A DNA stretch of 64,000 bases from an uncultured Bacteroides sp. (GCA_902168185.1 CABHOV010000029.1:1-64000); one strand, 5' to 3'; counted from the first letter of the stretch, positions 29,013 through 37,952 are shown. Notes: generated by a model not told the origin, from the sequence alone. Numbers and translations are program-made.

Positions 29013-30722
29013 TTAAATAGATGAATCTATATTTTTACCCTGTGCCTGCGCATCACTGTAATTATTGAGCACGGTGATGGTATCCGCAATTCTTTTCTTA
29101 AAGTATATTCTAAAGGTTGTGCCTTTGTTCGGTTGACTTTCAACTTCAATTTTGCCGCCCATCGCCTGTACTTGTGTCTTTACAAGATATAGCCCTAAAC
29201 CTTTTCCCTCAACATGAAAATGAAAGCGCTTATATAGCATAAAGATGCTTTGGCTATGCTGCTCAGTATTAAATCCCAACCCGTTATCGGTAACGGAGAG
29301 ACATATATACTCATCGCAGGGATATGATCGCAGCGTGATCAATGGCGTTTTTTCCGGATCCCTATATTTGATTGCATTGCTTATCATGTTGAAAAGAATA
29401 CTGTCCATATAGGCCTTGACAACCACCACTACCGGAGCTTCTTCAAAATTTACCATAATCCTGGTGTTGGTCTCCAGTATTTCTTTTTCAAGGTTAGAGT
29501 TTACCAGTTTTAACTCCTCGCTTAGATTAACCGGTATAAGGTAATTACTTCCATTGCCCTTTATCTCAAGTATAACATTCAGATCTTTGATAACGGTATC
29601 AAGTTCTGCCGTTGAGGTGATCAGTTTCTCAATAATTACTTTCTCTTCCTTCTGGTCCGAGGCGTGATTTAGAATCTTGCCAAGTCCGAGGATACGTGCA
29701 GCAGGCGCGCGCAAATTATGTGCAGCGATAAAAGCAAATTGCTGTAGTTGCTGGTTATACTCTACAAGTTCTTTTGTGCGATCTTTTATTTCTTCTTCGA
29801 GCGAATCGTTTCGGGCTACAATCTTTTTATTCTGTTCCAGAATGAGTTGCTGCGCTTCGCTGAGTTTTTTATTTTGATTTTTTAGTAAATCCTGCTGCAT
29901 CGAAATTTCTTCCTGCTGCGCTTTTAATTCTTCGTTCTGTGCTGTGATCTCTTCCTGGTTTTCCTGTAAAGCTCTGTTCTGAGATTTTATTTCCCGGGTT
30001 CGTTCGGCAACAACGCGCTCGAGTGTTTCATTCTGACGGGAGAGTATAGATGCCTTTTCAGCTTCCGATTCTCTTAGCCTGGTTTGCATGGATAGTTTCC
30101 GATGTGTGTGAAATGCAGTGAAGAGTAATGTAGGTATACATGTGAGGAACAGGAACATTTGCACCAGATAGTTACTTCGCAGTGCTGCATGATATTTGGC
30201 AAGCGCTTTACTGTTGATATCATCTTCAAAGCGACTGATCTTTCTGGTGATGTTCTCGTATTGCAACCAGAGTTTATAGCCTTTGTCCTGGTTTGATACC
30301 TGACGAAATTCTTCCATACGATTTTCATCCAAAAGAATCTTCATTTGAACACACAAGTCTGCGTAAGCATTCGTTGAATCCTGTAGCTGGTGAAATTCTT
30401 CTAATGGGTATCCTTGCTGCTTCAACAGGTTTCCGACTGAAAGGAAAAGTGAATCTTTATCCCGTAAGGCAAACCGCATGGGATAAAGAAATTTTTCGTC
30501 TTTAAAAAGCGCATACCCACGAATGCCGAGATCGAGATTGTGAATAATGACGATCGCAAATTGAGAGACCGTGACTTTTATTTCTTCTGCCTGTCGTTGC
30601 AGTATTCTGTTTTCTTCAATGATTCTGTTATTGTTAAGTGTGATGACTACATTCAGAATAATTAAAGTGATGGTAAGGAGTACTGCAAAGCTCACCCAGC
30701 TCTTGTTGACAATTGGTTTCAC
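29013..30722 (-). CDS. Membrane histidine kinase with 4-helix periplasmic sensor and long coiled coil
   Basis: 569 residues. A first membrane helix (about 10-29), a periplasmic helical segment (about 30-180) of CHASE3-like character (LDLGIRGYALFKDEKFLYPM), and a second helix (about 187-206, LVQMFLFLTCIPTLLFTAF). Next is a long Gln/Glu-rich coiled coil (about 215-325, repeated QNEEL/QQEEI/QNKKL units), a HisKA with AAHNLRAPAARI (about 332-343), and a HATPase with NMISNAIKYR, DNGLGF and GKGLGLYL. Typical of kinases that sense stress or chemoattractants. No regulator is encoded beside it, so its partner lies elsewhere. Confidence 0.9.
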   Translation of the reverse strand: MKPIVNKSWVSFAVLLTITLIILNVVITLNNNRIIEENRILQRQAEEIKVTVSQFAIVIIHNLDLGIRGYALFKDEKFLYPMRFALRDKDSLFLSVGNLLKQQGYPLEEFHQLQDSTNAYADLCVQMKILLDENRMEEFRQVSNQDKGYKLWLQYENITRKISRFEDDINSKALAKYHAALRSNYLVQMFLFLTCIPTLLFTAFHTHRKLSMQTRLRESEAEKASILSRQNETLERVVAERTREIKSQNRALQENQEEITAQNEELKAQQEEISMQQDLLKNQNKKLSEAQQLILEQNKKIVARNDSLEEEIKDRTKELVEYNQQLQQFAFIAAHNLRAPAARILGLGKILNHASDQKEEKVIIEKLITSTAELDTVIKDLNVILEIKGNGSNYLIPVNLSEELKLVNSNLEKEILETNTRIMVNFEEAPVVVVVKAYMDSILFNMISNAIKYRDPEKTPLITLRSYPCDEYICLSVTDNGLGFNTEQHSQSIFMLYKRFHFHVEGKGLGLYLVKTQVQAMGGKIEVESQPNKGTTFRIYFKKRIADTITVLNNYSDAQAQGKNIDSSI

Positions 30723-30936
30723 TTTTTTATTGGTTGAGCATCCGGTTCGTTACACTCATTAATGTAGGCAGATTTTATGAGTTTTGCACGAAGTTGACAT
30801 CAACAAAATACGTTATAAATGGGTCTGCTCCTCTACAATTTTTTCTTTATCCCTATAAAAAGCACACCTTTAAAGGCTTTCAGGAGTTTTGTCGTAGGGA
30901 ATGGAATTATATATATAACAGACAACGTAATTTTGA

Positions 30937-31605
30937 ATGAAAGAGATTTATCTGTTGAGCGGCCTTGGTGCTGATGAAAGGGTTTTTAATTATTTAGATT
31001 TAGGTGCTTATAAAGCAAATTATATCCGGTGGGCTAATCCTGATGCTGGTGAATCTATAGCGGAGTATGCACGCAAACTTCTTACTCAGATTAAATCAGA
31101 ATGTCCAATCCTGGTAGGTGTTTCTTTCGGAGGCATTATCGCTGTAGAAATCGGTAAGCTTATCAAAACAGAAAAAATTATACTTATTTCTTCTGCAAAG
31201 ACCAGTAAGGATATTCCCCTGCACTATAAGTTGATGGGAAAAATAAGTTTTAACAAGCTTATGCCGCAGCGTCATCTTAAAAAAATGCACAGTGTGATCG
31301 CTTGGTTCTTTAGCGTTTCAGATAAAGCTGAACGTGAACTTTTAGAAGAGATCATCAACGACACAGACGAATGTTTTTTGGAGTGGGCAATTGATCAGAT
31401 CATAAACTGGGAGAATGAAATAGAGTTGAAGAACGCAGTACTCATTCATGGAACCAAGGACAGACTTTTACCAAACGATCATGCTGATTATTCGATTATA
31501 GATGGCGGGCATTTTATGATCGTAAACAGGTGCAAAGAAGTCAGCACCCTTCTGCATAAGTTACTCTCGGAGAAAAAGGAAGCTGCAATAGTCAACAATC
31601 ATTAA
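30937..31605 (+). CDS. Alpha/beta-fold hydrolase
   Basis: 222 residues, cytosolic. It has the compact alpha/beta hydrolase core: an oxyanion-type LLSGLGADERVF at the N-terminus, nucleophile Ser in GVSFGGI (about residue 64), the acid in HGTKDRLLP (about 171) and the His in DGGHFMI (about 189). The substrate is unknown. A TAATTTTG -7 box (30928-30935) ends just one base before the ATG, so the transcript may be leaderless or start from another promoter further up. The gene lies upstream of an SDR oxidoreductase with a gap of 92 bases. Confidence 0.85.
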   Translation: MKEIYLLSGLGADERVFNYLDLGAYKANYIRWANPDAGESIAEYARKLLTQIKSECPILVGVSFGGIIAVEIGKLIKTEKIILISSAKTSKDIPLHYKLMGKISFNKLMPQRHLKKMHSVIAWFFSVSDKAERELLEEIINDTDECFLEWAIDQIINWENEIELKNAVLIHGTKDRLLPNDHADYSIIDGGHFMIVNRCKEVSTLLHKLLSEKKEAAIVNNH

Positions 31606-31697
31606 ATACTGAAACTGATACCATTTTAAACGAAAATCTCACCATTTTTCAAGCCCTATAGTTTGCAGGTTTGTATTGTAATTAAACAATATAAACT

Positions 31698-32462
31698 ATG
31701 TCAGGTATAACTAAAATAGCACTGGTAACGGGTGGGAGCCGTGGCCTCGGTAAAAATGCAGCACTAAGTATTGCCAGGAAGGGAATCGATGTTATCATCA
31801 CTTACAACAACAGAAAAGAAGATGCTGAGTCGGTTGTAAACGAAATCAAAAGCCTGGGAAGAAATGCTGCCGCACTTCAATTAAATACAGGTGTTGTTAA
31901 ATCATTTGATCCATTCTCACAGCAACTTTCTGCTATACTAAAAGAGCGTTGGAACCGAAACACTTTTGATTTTCTGGTAAACAACGCAGGCATTGATAGC
32001 ACCGGGCTTATTGCCATGACTACCGAGGAACAATTCGATGCCTTATGTAACGTTCATTTTAAAGGAGTATATTTTCTCACCCAAAAGTTATTGACGTTGC
32101 TGGCCGATGGTGGAGGTATAGTTAATTTATCTACTGGCTTGGCTCGCTTCTCGTTTCCGGGATATAGTGCATATGCTTCCATGAAAGGAGCCGTTGAAAC
32201 ATTTACAAAGTATCTCGCGAAAGAATTAGGCGCGCGTGGTATACGTGCGAATGCCGTTGCGCCTGGCGCTATCAACACGGATTTTACGAAAGATAGATTT
32301 GATGCACACCCGGAATTGAGAGGGATGCTTGCATCTCAAACAGCACTGGGAAGAGTAGGGGAGGCCGATGATATAGGAGGTGTGATTGCGTTCCTTTGTA
32401 CGGATGATGCACGCTGGGTTAATGCGCAGCGCATAGAAGCTTCGGGTGGAATGTTTTTATAA
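31698..32462 (+). CDS. Short-chain dehydrogenase/reductase (SDR)
   Basis: 254 residues, classical SDR. The NAD(P)-binding motif TGGSRGLG is at about 10-17, NNAG at about 95, the catalytic Ser region NLSTGLARFS, YASMKG with Tyr-x3-Lys at about 159-163, and the PGAINT loop after it. Arg/basic residues after the first strand (YNNRKE) suggest NADPH. The substrate cannot be inferred; the length and end (VNAQRIEASGGMFL) fit 3-oxoacyl-ACP reductase-like members. Confidence 0.92.
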   Translation: MSGITKIALVTGGSRGLGKNAALSIARKGIDVIITYNNRKEDAESVVNEIKSLGRNAAALQLNTGVVKSFDPFSQQLSAILKERWNRNTFDFLVNNAGIDSTGLIAMTTEEQFDALCNVHFKGVYFLTQKLLTLLADGGGIVNLSTGLARFSFPGYSAYASMKGAVETFTKYLAKELGARGIRANAVAPGAINTDFTKDRFDAHPELRGMLASQTALGRVGEADDIGGVIAFLCTDDARWVNAQRIEASGGMFL

Positions 32463-32478
32463 ACTTAATTTCTACCGC

Positions 32479-32619
32479 ATGACTACTGCACTTAAAATAG
32501 TAAATATACTCTGGATGCTTTTCGCTGCCTATGATCTAAAGCAAAGGACAATACCGGTGAGTAAGCCGGCTATGATTGAAATGTTTCAGGCCTGGCACGT
32601 GGGAGAATGGCAATGGTGA
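32479..32619 (+). CDS. Putative 46-residue small protein after SDR
   Basis: ATG at 32479, 16 bases past the SDR stop, opens a 46-codon frame: MTTALKIVNILWMLFAAYDL, then polar residues and the end AWHVGEWQW. The hydrophobic first third resembles the start of a small membrane protein. It could be the 5' remnant of a larger gene or a genuine micro-protein cotranscribed with the SDR. The evidence is weak. Confidence 0.3.
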   Translation: MTTALKIVNILWMLFAAYDLKQRTIPVSKPAMIEMFQAWHVGEWQW

Positions 32620-32665
32620 TCCCCGGATTTTTGCTGTTTTAAGTGCAGTGTTATACTCGTATGAA

Positions 32666-32694
32666 TTGTTATAGCTTGAAGCCCGCTATATTTG
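32666..32694 (+). promoter_or_regulatory. Consensus promoter of dinB
   Basis: TTG (32666-32668), 18 bases, TATATTTG (32687-32694): a full match to the Bacteroidota consensus. The transcript would start near 32700, which makes the upstream TTG codon at 32692 an unlikely start and favours ATG at 32716. Confidence 0.75.
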
Positions 32695-32715
32695 CGTTGG
32701 CTATTCTTGAACTTC

Positions 32716-33822
32716 ATGGAGAATGAACTTACAGTACGGCAACGAAAAATTATTCACATTGATATGGATGCTTTTTATGCATCGATAGAACAACGTGATA
32801 ATCCAGACTATAGAGGTAAGCCGATTGCTGTCGGAGGTTCCCCTGAGGGAAGAGGTGGTGTAGTGGCAACAGCCAGTTACGAGGCTCGCAAGTTTGGAGT
32901 ACGATCTGCTATGCCATCAAAGAGGGCAAAACAACTTTGCCCTGATATTATTTTTGTCCGCCCACGGTTTGATGTATATAAAGAAGTGTCTGTTAAGATC
33001 AGGGAAATTTTTTATAGATATACTGATCTTATCGAACCATTATCATTGGATGAAGCTTTTCTCGATGTTACTGTCGACAAACAAAATATAGGTTCTGCTA
33101 TTGATATTGCTACATTGATCAAGCAGGCTATCAAAGATGAATTACAGTTAACAGCCTCGGCAGGTATATCTGTCAATAAATTTATAGCCAAGATTGCTTC
33201 CGATATGCAGAAGCCGGACGGCTTGACATTTATAGGGCCTTCGCGCATTCAAACCTTTATGGAAACACTTGCCGTGGAAAAATTCTTTGGCGTTGGTAAA
33301 GTAACGGCAGAGAAAATGAAGAAGATGGGATTGCATACCGGTGCTGATCTGAAGAAACTTACAGAGAATGAACTTGTAAAACATTTTGGTAAAGCTGGTC
33401 GCTTCTTTTATAAGATTGTACGCGGACAAGATGATCGTGACGTACAGCCACACCGTGAGACTAAATCTGTAGGCGCTGAAGATACGTTTGCCTATGATCT
33501 GATTGAGGTAGACGAGATGAATACGGAGCTTGACAAGCTTGCTGTTGTGATCAGCAACCGGTTGCAACGGCATCAACTGAAAGGACGCACCGTTACGGTA
33601 AAGATCAAGTTCAGTGATTTTAAACAGATCACCAGAAGCCAGTCGCTTATGAATGCTGTCGATGATTTTGATACCATCGCCTCTATAGCGCGGCAGTTGC
33701 TCACGGCAGCCGACCTGGGAAACAAAAAAGTAAGACTTCTCGGAATATCACTTTCTAATTTTGGCGAGATTGTGATCCGCGATAAACCCGATGAAATACA
33801 CGATCAGCTGAGGTTATTTTAA
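32716..33822 (+). CDS. dinB: DNA polymerase IV (Y-family, translesion)
   Basis: 368 residues from ATG 32716, chosen because a strong promoter overlaps the earlier TTG. Y-family motifs are complete: IHIDMDAFYASIEQ with the first metal-binding Asp pair, RGKPIAVGG, ATASYEARKFGVRSAM, and SLDEAFLDV with the second catalytic Asp-Glu. A helix-hairpin-helix thumb (FFGVGKVTAEKMKKMG) and a little-finger domain from about 235 follow. The C-terminal LRLF resembles a beta-clamp binding tail. It copies past damaged template bases with low fidelity. A few genes downstream lies an SRAP-fold protein, another family linked to DNA damage. No LexA-like box was identified. Confidence 0.95.
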   Translation: MENELTVRQRKIIHIDMDAFYASIEQRDNPDYRGKPIAVGGSPEGRGGVVATASYEARKFGVRSAMPSKRAKQLCPDIIFVRPRFDVYKEVSVKIREIFYRYTDLIEPLSLDEAFLDVTVDKQNIGSAIDIATLIKQAIKDELQLTASAGISVNKFIAKIASDMQKPDGLTFIGPSRIQTFMETLAVEKFFGVGKVTAEKMKKMGLHTGADLKKLTENELVKHFGKAGRFFYKIVRGQDDRDVQPHRETKSVGAEDTFAYDLIEVDEMNTELDKLAVVISNRLQRHQLKGRTVTVKIKFSDFKQITRSQSLMNAVDDFDTIASIARQLLTAADLGNKKVRLLGISLSNFGEIVIRDKPDEIHDQLRLF

Positions 33823-33916
33823 AGTATATTTTAGCTGCTTCCTACTAATTCACACCTTTCATCGTTATAAATTGCAGAAATAACCTTCAAAACATGACAT
33901 TTCGTGCGCTTTAACA

Positions 33917-33945
33917 TTCAGTTCCGGCTAAAATCCTTATTTTTG
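33917..33945 (+). promoter_or_regulatory. Promoter of the Lys-rich lipoprotein gene
   Basis: TTC (33917-33919), 18 bases, TATTTTTG (33938-33945). The -7 element is exact; the -33 differs in one base. The ATG follows 17 bases later. Confidence 0.5.
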
Positions 33946-33962
33946 TTTGAATTACCCTGTTC

Positions 33963-34970
33963 ATGCTGAGGGCATTTTTTGTATTATCTTGTGCTATCCT
34001 ACTCTTAAGTGCCTGTACACAGCGCGTAATATGCCCTGCGTATCAGAGTGCTTTCATTTACGATAAAAATGAACTTCGTAAGAAGTTCAGCTATTTTCAG
34101 GAAGATTCAACACCGAAAGTATTCACAGCCAGTAAGAATAAGTATTTGATCGCAGAGCAGACTTCCTATCGGAAAAAGATTCGGAGTATGCAGACGGTAG
34201 AAATGAAGCCCGTTTACGTGAATGTGCCGGATTCATTAAAGCCTGACTTTGGCATGGATGGAGAAGACGGTGTGGTGCCAGGTGCTGAGCTTGATCTGGC
34301 CGCGCGTTCGGTAATCGACAGTATTTATATTGAAGATGTTGAACGTGATACTGCCGCTACAGCCGAAGACAGTGTATATGTTATCACGAAGGATAAAGAG
34401 ATCCGTGTTCTTAAATATGATTTTCCGGATAGTCTCATTTACGATCCTGCCACCGGAAGATATGTTCCAAAAACTCCAAGGTATATAGTAACGGAAGTTA
34501 CCTTCAATGTAGAGCAGGATAACTATATGTGGTATCTGCGCGATTACCTTGTGCTTCCGGATGTGCGACTCGCCAAATTAGGCCAAGCAGAACAAAAAGC
34601 TGAAGCTGCGAAAAAAGAGAAGAAAGGCTTCTTCGGATTTTTCAAAAATATATTCAAGAAGAAAAAGAAAGAAGCGCCAGCGGATTCGACCGCGGTGCCA
34701 GCAGTCCCTGAACAGAAAGATGACGACTTCGATTATGTGGACGAGGACGAACAGCAAAAGGCCGTTGTACAGGAAGAGCAACCGAAGAAGAAAGGATTGT
34801 TTTCATTCCTGAAAAAGAAACCAAAGACTTCAACCGATGGTGCAACAACTCCTGCTGAAGAAAAACCAGCGAAGAAGAAAAAGGAGAAAAAAGCCAAGAA
34901 AAAGAAGAAAGATGAACCTGCTATAGAAGAACCTGTAGAGGAAGAAAAGAAAGAGGATGATGGTTTTTAA
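33963..34970 (+). CDS. Lipoprotein with highly charged Lys/Glu-rich C-terminus
   Basis: 335 residues. The signal ends in the lipobox LLSAC (Cys at about 18). The mature start CTQRVICPAYQSAFIYDK has the C-x5-CP-x-Y pattern also seen in the tiny lipoprotein at 43882. The middle (about 45-215) is acidic and mixed alpha/beta, with a strand-rich section (RYIVTEVTFNVEQDNYMWYL). From about 215 the chain alternates Lys clusters (KKEKKGFFGFFKNIFKKKKK, KKKGLFSFLKKKPK) with Glu/Asp/Pro segments, likely disordered. It is probably anchored in the outer membrane. No family function is known to me. It ends 3 bases before the convergent SRAP gene. Confidence 0.8.
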   Translation: MLRAFFVLSCAILLLSACTQRVICPAYQSAFIYDKNELRKKFSYFQEDSTPKVFTASKNKYLIAEQTSYRKKIRSMQTVEMKPVYVNVPDSLKPDFGMDGEDGVVPGAELDLAARSVIDSIYIEDVERDTAATAEDSVYVITKDKEIRVLKYDFPDSLIYDPATGRYVPKTPRYIVTEVTFNVEQDNYMWYLRDYLVLPDVRLAKLGQAEQKAEAAKKEKKGFFGFFKNIFKKKKKEAPADSTAVPAVPEQKDDDFDYVDEDEQQKAVVQEEQPKKKGLFSFLKKKPKTSTDGATTPAEEKPAKKKKEKKAKKKKKDEPAIEEPVEEEKKEDDGF

Positions 34971-34973
34971 TCC

Positions 34974-35672
34974 TCAATCAAACAGCGTCAGGTTTCCAAA
35001 CTGATCTGCAGCAGGCGCAGGCCTGATCAATGAAGGGACATCTGCAGTTGAATCACTGATGAGCGGTGACACCGAATAATGATTCATTTTTTCCGCGCTA
35101 TACGCTTTCAAAATTGAAGAAAGATCACTTTCAGAGCTCTCTTTGTTAAGCCATATAGCTTCGTCCTTTCGCGATAAAATCACAGGCATACGATCATATA
35201 CCGAAGCAACCAATGCGTTGGCTTGCGTGGTAATAACCGTGAAAGTATGAAACTCATTGCCATCGGTGTCTTCATACTCTTCCCATAATCCGGCAAAGGA
35301 AAATACCTCCTGATCTGTGCAAATGAAACGGTACGGTATAAATGTTTTCTTCCCAGCTTTTTTCCAGGCATAAAATCCATCGGCAGGAATTATACACCGC
35401 GTCTTCATCATCGCTTTTTTTATAGCAGGTTTGTCAGCTATATATTCAACAGGTGTATTGATAATCTTTTCACTAAGTGATTTATTCTTCGACCACTCTG
35501 GTGATGTGCCCCAATAAAAAGTAGAAACTCCTTGTGGAGATGAATTCGTTATCACCTGCAGCAGCTGCGTAGGGCATGCATTGTAGCGGGGTTTAAAAAA
35601 ATCCGGAACATCAACTGAAAACCTTTCACTGATTTTTTCGGGTGTAGCGGTAATGCTGTAACGCTCGATCAT
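34974..35672 (-). CDS. SRAP (YedK/HMCES-fold) protein lacking the catalytic residues
   Basis: 232 residues, same length and fold order as SRAP/DUF159 proteins, which crosslink to abasic sites in single-stranded DNA. Recognisable blocks are PRYNACPTQ, STFYWGTSPEW, IINTPVEYIADKP, CIIPADGFYAWKKAG, FSFAGLWEEY, TFTVITTQAN, VYDRMPVIL and YSVSPLI. Compared with YedK, Cys2 (MCGR) is Ile (MIERYS), the Glu of GWFEWK is Ala (FYAWK) and the His of IHDR is Tyr (VYDR); the Arg of NAR is replaced too (NTP). The start is secure because the SRAP motif always begins right after Met. It therefore cannot form the usual thiazolidine crosslink. It may bind DNA without crosslinking, or do something else. Confidence 0.9.
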   Translation of the reverse strand: MIERYSITATPEKISERFSVDVPDFFKPRYNACPTQLLQVITNSSPQGVSTFYWGTSPEWSKNKSLSEKIINTPVEYIADKPAIKKAMMKTRCIIPADGFYAWKKAGKKTFIPYRFICTDQEVFSFAGLWEEYEDTDGNEFHTFTVITTQANALVASVYDRMPVILSRKDEAIWLNKESSESDLSSILKAYSAEKMNHYSVSPLISDSTADVPSLIRPAPAADQFGNLTLFD

Positions 35673-35738
35673 AAATACAGGGTCTTTGAAAGGTGATGCA
35701 TACAGTTTTAGAAAATCTCTATAGTATAAAGATGCAAG

Positions 35739-36674
35739 TTAGTCGTTTATGAAATTCATAGCACGCTCTTCACTCCAATATAATCCATTTTTATTGAATT
35801 GAGCGAAACCAACGTGTCCGCCATGCGATGGATTTTCAAATTGTACAACAGGGTGGTTGGTAAGTAACTTTACAGGATAGCATTCTTCGCTAAGAAACGG
35901 ATCGTTCTGTGCATTGATGATCAATGTTGGAATTGTAATGTTGCTTAGAAACTGGAGTGAGCTGCTTTTGCTATAGTATTCTACAGCATTTTGAAATCCG
36001 TGGATAGGCGCAGTATAGCGATCGTCAAACTCAATTAAGGAAGCAATCCTATCGATGTCTTTTATATCAAGCTCTTTTCTGAAGGCAGCCTTCGCTATAA
36101 TTTTTTTCTTGAGGCTTTTTAAAAATCGCTCGGCATATATACGATTGGAGGGAAGCGATATTTTAATGCAGCTTGTATGCAGGTTAAGGGGCACCGAAAA
36201 CGCAACCGCCTTTCGTATCTCGGCAGGGGGAGTGTGTTCTCCTATATATTTCAGCGTCAGGTTGCCGCCAAGACTGAAGCCTATTAATGTAATGTCTTTA
36301 TAGCCTGAGCGGATCGCGTGATCTACTACACATCCCAAGTCATCGGTAGCACCACTATGATAGAAGCGAAGCTGCTGATTCATCTCCTCACTGCAGCCGC
36401 GCAAATTCCAGGTCAACACATCGAAGCCATTGGCAAGACACATTTTAGCCATGCCTTTGATATACCCTCGTTGTGAGTTGCCTTCTAATCCATGCGAAAT
36501 GATTACCAGTTTAGAGGCTCCTTGCTTCAGCCAGTCAAGATCTAAAAAATCATGATCCGGAGTTGAAATACGCTCGCGGATATAGGGCTGTAACGTTACC
36601 CGCCTTAATAAGGCTGGATATATAGTTTCGAGGTGAGCGTTGAAAAGAAAGAATGGTGGCTGATAACTCGACAA
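35739..36674 (-). CDS. YheT-like alpha/beta hydrolase
   Basis: Taken as 311 residues from a TTG at 36674, which lies 5 bases past the stop of the gene upstream. A GTG at 36734 would add 20 unrelated residues overlapping that gene. The family pattern is clear: QPPFFLFNAHLETIYPALLR, VIISHGLEGNSQRGYIKGMA, FDVLTWNLRGCS, nucleophile Ser in LIGFSLGGNLTLKYIGE, the acid in NAQNDPFLS and the His in PSHGGHVGF. Such proteins (E. coli YheT; AB-hydrolase EMB8-like) are putative esterases of unknown substrate. It is the last gene of a minus-strand run terC - yfiT-like - yheT-like. Confidence 0.85.
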   Translation of the reverse strand: MSSYQPPFFLFNAHLETIYPALLRRVTLQPYIRERISTPDHDFLDLDWLKQGASKLVIISHGLEGNSQRGYIKGMAKMCLANGFDVLTWNLRGCSEEMNQQLRFYHSGATDDLGCVVDHAIRSGYKDITLIGFSLGGNLTLKYIGEHTPPAEIRKAVAFSVPLNLHTSCIKISLPSNRIYAERFLKSLKKKIIAKAAFRKELDIKDIDRIASLIEFDDRYTAPIHGFQNAVEYYSKSSSLQFLSNITIPTLIINAQNDPFLSEECYPVKLLTNHPVVQFENPSHGGHVGFAQFNKNGLYWSEERAMNFIND

Positions 36675-36679
36675 GGTTG

Positions 36680-37207
36680 TTACAATTTGCCAGCTACAAT
36701 TTTCAAATGACCAAGGTGATGTTCTCCATGCCACGCATAGGTAGCAATAGCCTGATCAAGGCGAATATATTTTTTTGAGTCAGGATGGAAGAATTTTCTT
36801 TCCAGGTCTTTCTCGGAAAGATCATTCAGCAATACAACCCATTTAGCATGCAATGGTTTCAGTAAAGCAATCGAGATGGATGGATCAGCTTGTGTCTCAT
36901 ACGTATCAGCCCATGCCTTCTCATCGTATGCTTTGATTGTAGGAGTTTCTTCAGTCAATGCCCACTTGATCCGGATATAGGCATTCAAATGGCTATCGGG
37001 TACATGATGCAAAACTTGTTTTGCAGTCCAGCCGCCTTCGCGATAAGGAGTGTTCAGTTGTTGGGCCGAAAGTGTACCGGCTATTTTTTCAAACTGCGCA
37101 GGTATAGCTTCGATCCTTTTGATGTTTGCTTTTACCTGATCAAGTGTATAGGACTCTTCGGATTTTAGTTTCCCGATAGGGTAACGAAGTTGTTCATCGC
37201 TATTCAT
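36680..37207 (-). CDS. YfiT/DinB-fold putative metal-dependent hydrolase or transferase
   Basis: 175 residues, DinB/YfiT superfamily four-helix bundle. The metal-binding triad is visible as His in QVLHHVPDSHLN (about 67) and two His in WHGEHHLGHL (about 160 and 164). The N-terminus YPIGKLKSEESYTLDQ and the end HLKIVAGKL follow the B. subtilis YfiT pattern. YfiT-type proteins have been described as bacillithiol S-transferases, and Bacteroidota commonly make bacillithiol-like thiols; that activity here is inference. The start overlaps the end of terC by 8 bases, a sign of translational coupling. Confidence 0.85.
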   Translation of the reverse strand: MNSDEQLRYPIGKLKSEESYTLDQVKANIKRIEAIPAQFEKIAGTLSAQQLNTPYREGGWTAKQVLHHVPDSHLNAYIRIKWALTEETPTIKAYDEKAWADTYETQADPSISIALLKPLHAKWVVLLNDLSEKDLERKFFHPDSKKYIRLDQAIATYAWHGEHHLGHLKIVAGKL

Positions 37208-37952
37208 GGAATTCTTCTTTGGCTTTCTTTCGCTTCGTTCGGACTCGGATGTTTACCATTTCGATCATCATCGAGAAAACAACAGCAAAGTAAATATAGC
37301 CTTTCGGTATATCCTTACCGAGTCCTTCCAGGAAAATCATAAAGCCAATCAGGATTAAGAATCCCAATGCCAGTACTTCCATGGATGGATGCTTATGGAT
37401 GAATTCACTGATTCTGCCTGAGAAGATCATCATAATACCAATGGAAAGCACCACGGCAATGATCATGATAAAGATCTCTTTTGTTAACCCCACGGCAGTA
37501 AGAATTGAATCGAAGGAGAAGATCACATCCAGCAATATAATCTGAACAATGACATTGGCTACATTTGCTTTCTTGCCGGTGTTCTCGGTATCAAGATCAT
37601 CTTCACCTTCCATCTCATGATTGATCTCGCGGGTACTTTTTGCAATCAGGAACAATCCTCCGAAAATAAGGATGATGTCCTTTCCGCTCATGAAACCATG
37701 TTCGCTAATCCAATGAGGCACGAAAAAAAGAGGTTCGGTAAACTTCATTACCCATGTTATGGTAAGCAATAACAGGATGCGGACACCCATCGCCAGCAGA
37801 AGACCTATATTTCGTGTACGAGCCCGATGTTCAACAGGTAATTTGTTGGATACTATCGATATGAAAATGATGTTATCAATACCTAATACAACTTCAAAAA
37901 ACGTAAGCGTTAACAAGGCTAGCCAAGTTTCCGCGTGGGTGAATATTTCCAT
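37200..37952 (-). CDS. TerC-family integral membrane metal transporter
   Basis: 250 residues with seven hydrophobic segments. The two TerC signature repeats are present: TFFEVVLGIDNIIFISI near residues 17-33 and LLDVIFSFDSILTAVGLT near 140-157, each with acidic residues inside the membrane. A charged loop lies near 108-128 and a basic C-terminus (RVRTKRKKAKEEFHE) ends it. TerC/YkoY relatives export manganese and help metallate secreted enzymes; that role is inferred. I looked for a yybP-ykoY manganese riboswitch upstream and did not recognise one, only the hairpin at 38014-38040. Confidence 0.92.
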   Translation of the reverse strand: MEIFTHAETWLALLTLTFFEVVLGIDNIIFISIVSNKLPVEHRARTRNIGLLLAMGVRILLLLTITWVMKFTEPLFFVPHWISEHGFMSGKDIILIFGGLFLIAKSTREINHEMEGEDDLDTENTGKKANVANVIVQIILLDVIFSFDSILTAVGLTKEIFIMIIAVVLSIGIMMIFSGRISEFIHKHPSMEVLALGFLILIGFMIFLEGLGKDIPKGYIYFAVVFSMMIEMVNIRVRTKRKKAKEEFHE

